From positions 1 to 64,000 of the forward strand of contig JAISVB010000067.1 in the NCBI GenBank assembly GCA_031271755.1: 64,000 nt of DNA, written 5' to 3'. Positions 59,561 through 64,000 of this stretch are shown here, piece after piece. The stretch is from Culturomica sp. (GTDB lineage Bacteria; Bacteroidota; Bacteroidia; Bacteroidales; Marinifilaceae). The notes under the pieces are model-generated. The model was not told where the DNA came from, ran no database searches, and saw nothing but the letters and a program-made list of their open reading frames with translations. Position 1 is the first letter of the stretch. Every line of letters begins with the position of its first letter. A program made the translations under genes and the position numbers.

Positions 59561-62500
59561 TTACAAATAGGGGGATAACAATCGTTCGCCTTCTTCCTCG
59601 GTGATATCCCGCTTCCGGCAGTAACCGGCAAATTGCTCCCGGTCAATCCGGCCGATGCTGAAATAGCGGGCGTCCGGGTGGGCGATCAACAGGCCGCACA
59701 AGCTGGTAACAGGGGTCATGGCATACGAAGCGGTCAGGCCGACTCCAATAAGATCGGGGGCGTCCAACAGCCGAAAAACCTCCTTTTTCAGGGAGTGATC
59801 CGGGCAGGAGGAGTAACCGAACGCCGGTCGGATCACCGGCAACCCTTCTCCCACCTGTTCCTGCATCCATTCGGCCAGCGCTTCCGTCAGGCGGGCGCAC
59901 AGGCTCTCCCGCAACAGATGATCAAAGTCGTGGCACCTGTCACACCGGTGTTTGTCCTCGACCTTGAGGCAAAACAGGCCGATGGTGCTGCGACCGCTTT
60001 CCGGCGCCACAAAATCGGCCAAAGAGAGAAAATCCGACCGCTCCTCCTGTTGGCGCAACATGGGGAAGCGTTCGCCGTTTTCCAGGATGATGTCGCCGTT
60101 TTCGCTGTGCGCTCCGAAAAACCGCACCACTAAGGAGGCTTCAAATTCGTTGCCGGCCACCACTTGTCCCAACAGTTCCAAAGCAGCTTGGTGGGTTTTG
60201 TCCGCCTCTTCGTTGGTATAGAGGATTTCCGGGTACTGCCCCTTGAATCCCCAGAAGTAACAGAAAGGTGTCCAGTCGATCCGGGCGGCCAGTTCCCCAA
60301 GGTCGACCTTTTTGGCGGTGAGGTTGTGCTCCCCGAAAACCTCCGGAAGCCGGTAGCTTTCCGGGGAAAACAGGGGCGCTCTCCGCACCGCTTCGGAGTA
60401 GGGGAGCAGTTCCCGGTGCGATTGCTCGTACCGGTCGCGGATCTCCGCCTGTTCCGCCTTGATCCGGCCGATGGTTTCGGAACCGTCCCGGAGCAGGTGT
60501 TTGATCAGGTTGGCTGTCCGGGAAGCATCGCCGCCGTGTATAACGCCATAATCGTACCGGGGAGCCAGCTTGACGGCCGTATGAACGCCCGAGGTAGTAG
60601 CGCCTCCCACGATCAGCGGCACCTGTAACTGCTCCCGCTGCAACAGTTCGCACAGCTTCTCCATCTCGCTCAGCGACGGGGTGATCAGCCCGCTGACGCC
60701 GATAAAATCCGCCCGCTGTTTTTTGCACTCCTCCACGATCCGTTCGTTCTCCACCATCACCCCGAGGTCGATCACCTCGATGTCGTTGCAGGTGAGGATG
60801 ATGTTAACAATATTCTTGCCGATGTCGTGCACATCCCCCCTGGCAGTCGCCATCACGATCCGGTGGCGGCTGCGGGCGCCCGTAGCAGCCTCGTTCCGTT
60901 TTTCAATCTCCGGTTGCAACAGGCCGACCGCCTCCTTCATGATCCGGGCCGATTTAACGACCTGGGGCAGGAACATCTTCCCTTCGCCGAAAAGCGTTCC
61001 GACCCGCTCCATCCCTTTCATCAGCGGCCCTTCGATGATCTCCACGGGGGAGGCATATGTGCGCAGGGCTTCGGCAATATCCTCCGGCAGGTACTCTTTG
61101 ATCCCTTTCGTCAGAGCGTACGCCAGGCGTTCCTCCAACGGCCGGTCGCGCCACTCTTCGTTCCGGACGGTTTTTCCGGCCGTTTTGTTGCCCTTGATCC
61201 GTTCCGCCAGTTCGATCAGCTTCTCCGTTGCTTCCGGATAGCGGTTCAGCACCACATCCTCCACCGTTTTCAGCAATTCCGGTTCGATTTCGTCGTACAC
61301 CTGCAACATGGCCGGATTGACGATCGCCATGTCCAAACCGGCGCGGATGGCGTGAAAGAGAAAGACGGAGTGCATCGCTTCGCGCACAGGGTTGTTGCCC
61401 CGGAAGGAGAAGGAGAGGTTGGAAATCCCGCCCGATGTGTGGCTGCCCGGCAGGTGCTCTTTGATCCATTGCACCGCCCGGATAAAATCCACGGCGTAAT
61501 TGTTGTGCTCCTCCAAGCCGGTGCCGATGGCCAGCACATTCACATCGAAGATGATATCGTGCGGATGGAATCCGGCTTTTTCCGTCAGCAACCGGTAAGC
61601 CCGCTCCGCGATGGCGGTTTTTCGTTCGCAGGTAACCGCCTGTCCCTCTTCGTCGAATGCCATGACCACCACCGCTGCTCCCAACTTCCGGATCTCGGCG
61701 GCTTTCCGCAGAAATTCCGCTTCCCCTTCCTTCAGGCTGATGGAGTTGACAATACACTTTCCCTGGGTGTTTTTCAAGCCTGCCAGCAGGGTTTCCCAGT
61801 CGGACGAATCGATCATCAGGGCTGACCGGGCAATATCCGGGTCGTTACTGATGTACCGGACAAAATGGGTCATCTCCTTGGCGCTGTTCAACATAGCGTC
61901 GTCCATGTTGATGTCGATGACGGAAGCCCCGTCCGCGATCTGTTTGCGGGCGACTCCGGCCGCCTCTTCGTAGGAGCCTGCGTGGATCAGCTTGGCAAAT
62001 GCAGCCGATCCGGCTACATTGGTACGCTCCCCGATGTTGGTAAAATTGTTCCGCTTAGTGTCGATGACTACGGTGTCCAATCCGCTGACGATCAGTGCTT
62101 CATCCGGTTTTTCCGGTGTGCGGGGTGCCATACCGGCCAGCGCATCCCGGATGGCCCGGATGTGCGCCGGGGTAGTGCCGCAACAGCCTCCGGCAATATT
62201 CAGTAACCCCTTTTCGGCCATGCTTTTCAGCAAAGCAGCAGTGGTTTCCGGTTTTTCGTCGTACTCCCCCATCTCGTTCGGCAGGCCGGCGTTGGGGTAA
62301 ATGCTCAGGGCGCAGGGCAAAAAAGCGGCGAGTTTCTCTGCAAAAGGCAGCAACTCCCGTGCTCCGAAAGAGCAGTTCAGCCCGAAACTGAGCAGCGGAT
62401 AGTGGGAGAGGGCGGTGTAGAGCGCCTCCATCGATTGCCCGGTCAGTGTCCGGCCGCTTTTGTCGTTGATGGTGGCGGAGAGCATAACCGGGAGTTCCGT

Positions 62501-63079
62501 GCCTCTCTCCTGTTGAACGCTTTCAATGGCGTAGAGGGCGGCTTTGGCGTTCAACCCGTCGAAAACCGTCTCCACCAACAACAGCTCCACCCCGCCGTCT
62601 ATCAGCCCCCGGACCTGTTCCGTGTAGGCGGTAACCAAACGGTCAAAATCCACCGGCCGAAACTCCGGGCGGTGCACATCGGGGGAGAGGGAGAGGGTTT
62701 TGGAGGTAGGGCCGATGCTGCCCGCCACCCAAACCTTTCTCCGGCTTGCGGCAGCGGCCTCCCGGGCAATACGCGCCCCGGCAGCGTTCATCCGGTACAC
62801 CTCTTCCCGGCAATCATACTCCTCCTGCGAAACGGCATTGGAATTAAACGTGTTGGTTTCAATAATATCCGCCCCCGCTTCAATGTAATCCGCGTGTATC
62901 CGGCGGATCACATCGGGGCGCGTCACATTCAGGATATCGTTGTTCCCTTTCAGGTTGACGCTGTGGGAGGCGAACTCCTCCCCGCGGAACGCCGCTTCGT
63001 CCAAGCCGTATTGCTGGATGGCGGTGCCCATCGCGCCGTCTAAAATGACTATTTTTTCTTGTAACAGTTGTTTCAACAT
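59561..63079 (-). CDS. metH: Cobalamin-dependent methionine synthase
   Basis: A 1172-residue modular enzyme that methylates homocysteine from 5-methyltetrahydrofolate through cobalamin. Modules in order: homocysteine/zinc domain ([33 protein letters not shown]), pterin domain ([18 protein letters not shown]), B12 cap and B12 domain ([19 protein letters not shown] with the cobalt-ligating His) and activation domain (about residues 850-1172; [11 protein letters not shown]). The start ATG 63079 is used over a TTG two codons upstream. It lies between metF and a UPF0280 gene in one operon-like row. Confidence 0.96.
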   Translation of the reverse strand: MLKQLLQEKIVILDGAMGTAIQQYGLDEAAFRGEEFASHSVNLKGNNDILNVTRPDVIRRIHADYIEAGADIIETNTFNSNAVSQEEYDCREEVYRMNAAGARIAREAAAASRRKVWVAGSIGPTSKTLSLSPDVHRPEFRPVDFDRLVTAYTEQVRGLIDGGVELLLVETVFDGLNAKAALYAIESVQQERGTELPVMLSATINDKSGRTLTGQSMEALYTALSHYPLLSFGLNCSFGARELLPFAEKLAAFLPCALSIYPNAGLPNEMGEYDEKPETTAALLKSMAEKGLLNIAGGCCGTTPAHIRAIRDALAGMAPRTPEKPDEALIVSGLDTVVIDTKRNNFTNIGERTNVAGSAAFAKLIHAGSYEEAAGVARKQIADGASVIDINMDDAMLNSAKEMTHFVRYISNDPDIARSALMIDSSDWETLLAGLKNTQGKCIVNSISLKEGEAEFLRKAAEIRKLGAAVVVMAFDEEGQAVTCERKTAIAERAYRLLTEKAGFHPHDIIFDVNVLAIGTGLEEHNNYAVDFIRAVQWIKEHLPGSHTSGGISNLSFSFRGNNPVREAMHSVFLFHAIRAGLDMAIVNPAMLQVYDEIEPELLKTVEDVVLNRYPEATEKLIELAERIKGNKTAGKTVRNEEWRDRPLEERLAYALTKGIKEYLPEDIAEALRTYASPVEIIEGPLMKGMERVGTLFGEGKMFLPQVVKSARIMKEAVGLLQPEIEKRNEAATGARSRHRIVMATARGDVHDIGKNIVNIILTCNDIEVIDLGVMVENERIVEECKKQRADFIGVSGLITPSLSEMEKLCELLQREQLQVPLIVGGATTSGVHTAVKLAPRYDYGVIHGGDASRTANLIKHLLRDGSETIGRIKAEQAEIRDRYEQSHRELLPYSEAVRRAPLFSPESYRLPEVFGEHNLTAKKVDLGELAARIDWTPFCYFWGFKGQYPEILYTNEEADKTHQAALELLGQVVAGNEFEASLVVRFFGAHSENGDIILENGERFPMLRQQEERSDFLSLADFVAPESGRSTIGLFCLKVEDKHRCDRCHDFDHLLRESLCARLTEALAEWMQEQVGEGLPVIRPAFGYSSCPDHSLKKEVFRLLDAPDLIGVGLTASYAMTPVTSLCGLLIAHPDARYFSIGRIDREQFAGYCRKRDITEEEGERLLSPYL

Positions 63080-63091
63080 GGACAAGGCCGG

Positions 63092-63847
63092 TTATTGCGG
63101 ATTAAAAAATTTGAGTTCAAACTGCCCGACTACGCCCATTTTATCGTCCTTGATCAGGATGGCACCCAGGATCTCTTCGGTGTTTTTGATCCGTTCCAGC
63201 ACAGGTTGTATGTCTTCGGGCGTCCGGACAAAATTTGCAAAAGCGGTGGCGTAGCTGTCCGCCAACAGAACGTCTTTGCAGACGATCATCACCGCATCCG
63301 CCAATCCGAAACTGAGGGAAGGCCCCACGGTTCCGGAGGAGGTGCAAATCCCCAACGGTGTGCCGGAGGCGGGAATGTGCAGGCCGACTTTTTCGGAGAG
63401 CGGCGAAGCGCCTGCAAACACAGCCACATCCATCTCTTCCCGGATATCGGCATAAATGTCCCCTCCGTTTTCAACCACCGCCTCCCGGATCGGGAATTGC
63501 TGTTTCAGTGCCTGCGCTACGTGAAAGGAGACCGCTCCGGCCACCGCGCTCATCGGCCCGATCCGGGACTTTTGCGCAACGGCCGACATCTGCCGGAAAA
63601 TCTCCGGCGCCTCCTTTCCGGCATTGTAGGGCACCAGCGCCTCCGCATAACCGGGATCTTTTGCCAAATAAGCCTCCATCTCTTTCCGCAGCGCAATAAT
63701 GACCGAATCGCAGAAAGCAGGCATTTCCGGCCGGAACGAAGATTTGTCCACTCCGATCCAGAGGTCGGACTCCTTCTGTTTGACGACAAAGCCCCTCCAC
63801 CGGTCCTCCCGGAAGTGTTCCCGGTATCTCCTTACATTGTATTCCAT
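63092..63847 (-). CDS. UPF0280 family protein (COG2122)
   Basis: A 251-residue protein of a family related to ApbE-like folds. Blocks include IGPMSAVAGAVSFHVAQAL, VENGGDIYADI and LGICTSSGTVGPSLSFGLADAVMIV. In Methanosarcina a COG2122 protein is reported to assist sulfide assimilation into homocysteine. It begins 3 bases from a 4Fe-4S gene and ends 12 bases before metH. Translation is placed at ATG 63847 (MEYNVRRYRE); a few extra residues upstream lack support. The exact reaction is not known. Confidence 0.82.
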   Translation of the reverse strand: MEYNVRRYREHFREDRWRGFVVKQKESDLWIGVDKSSFRPEMPAFCDSVIIALRKEMEAYLAKDPGYAEALVPYNAGKEAPEIFRQMSAVAQKSRIGPMSAVAGAVSFHVAQALKQQFPIREAVVENGGDIYADIREEMDVAVFAGASPLSEKVGLHIPASGTPLGICTSSGTVGPSLSFGLADAVMIVCKDVLLADSYATAFANFVRTPEDIQPVLERIKNTEEILGAILIKDDKMGVVGQFELKFFNPQ

Positions 63848-63848
63848 A

Positions 63849-64000
63849 CTATTCGATGTTATCGGCAAACTCGATCCGGAACAGTTTCAGCGGGCACGAT
63901 TTCAGGCACAGCTTGCATACAATGCACTTCTCCGGATTGAAGTGCAGTTCCCAGTCGGGTTCGCCGATGGTCAACGCTTTGGCAAAGCAGGCGGAGGCGC
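63849..64000 (-). CDS. 4Fe-4S binding protein, C-terminal end (cut by window)
   Basis: Only the last 49 codons are in the window; the gene starts beyond its right edge. The tail has the ferredoxin motif CIVCKLCLKSCPLKLF before the stop codon TAG, preceded by SACFAKALTIGEPDW, which looks like the end of a first cluster. A dicluster ferredoxin domain at the C-terminus occurs on NIL/4Fe-4S and DUF39-type homocysteine-synthesis proteins. Placement next to UPF0280, metH and metF supports that reading. It could also be an unrelated ferredoxin-like protein. Confidence 0.7.
   Translation of the reverse strand, partial: ASACFAKALTIGEPDWELHFNPEKCIVCKLCLKSCPLKLFRIEFADNIE

Noticed and set aside
1-64000. 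CRISPR arrays, rRNA genes, complete insertion sequences and prophage genes
   Set aside because: No regularly spaced repeats, rRNA signatures, transposase or phage structural genes were seen in the window.

Overview
The window is a stretch of chromosome from an anaerobic-type member of the Bacteroidota, most likely order Bacteroidales. The evidence is a type IX secretion (T9SS) core operon porP-gldKLMN, gldH, two PorP/SprF proteins and a type B T9SS cargo tail, the MurF-Alr fusion typical of this phylum, DUF4296, DUF4922 and DUF6089 proteins, and -7 promoter boxes of the TAnnTTTG type. Base composition is moderately G+C-rich, and the accessory stretches at about 18.5-19.1, 22.5-23.2, 25.8-26.1 and 28.4-29.4 kb look more A+T-rich. 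Genus cannot be set from the sequence alone.

Layout. 1-5.3 kb: the 3' part of a large secreted protein with a type B gliding C-terminal domain, its PorP/SprF partner, and a PorE-like TPR/PD40 protein that ends in SPOR-like domains. 5.3-16.4 kb: housekeeping genes nadK, a DUF6089 barrel protein, uppS, bamA, two skp/ompH genes, murI, relA/spoT, a fur-family regulator and purA, with metG convergent at 16.4-18.4 kb. 18.5-23.2 kb: ldcA, gldH, trmB and mnmA bracketed by two oppositely oriented MNT/HEPN toxin-antitoxin cassettes. One cassette lies exactly between two copies of a 25-bp perfect direct repeat. 23.2-29.4 kb: accessory genes (GH2 beta-mannosidase, a lipoprotein with a Listeria-Bacteroides repeat, an outer-membrane barrel protein, a YhcG/DUF1016 nuclease-like protein). 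29.4-42.1 kb: DUF4922-recX-prmC, cardiolipin synthase, murF-alr, a thioredoxin-fold lipid- or envelope-associated protein, a 2-hydroxyacid dehydrogenase, mfd and coaX. 42.2-51.1 kb: a TPR protein, lptC, a CorC/HlyC-type protein, then the T9SS operon porP-gldK-gldL-gldM-gldN, closed by a strong bidirectional terminator. 51.1-57.6 kb: mannose-1-phosphate guanylyltransferase, an MlaE/MlaF-type ABC transporter with DUF4296, a decayed segment, gpmI, a DUF3109 protein and tRNA-His. 57.7-64 kb: an omega-amidase-like gene, then metF, metH, a UPF0280 protein and a 4Fe-4S protein cut by the window end.

How the genes work together. Much of the window serves the cell envelope: isoprenoid carrier (uppS), peptidoglycan precursors and recycling (murI, murF-alr, ldcA), outer-membrane assembly (bamA, skp, lptC, mlaEF) and protein export through T9SS. 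The last cluster (metF, metH, UPF0280, 4Fe-4S protein) fits methionine synthesis from directly assimilated sulfide, an inference from the families present. The most unusual items are the paired MNT/HEPN cassettes with the 25-bp repeat, the SPOR-bearing PorE-like protein, the sulfide/homocysteine cluster, the 13-bp inverted repeats around an A+T-rich promoter region, and a tandem octamer array directly upstream of uppS.
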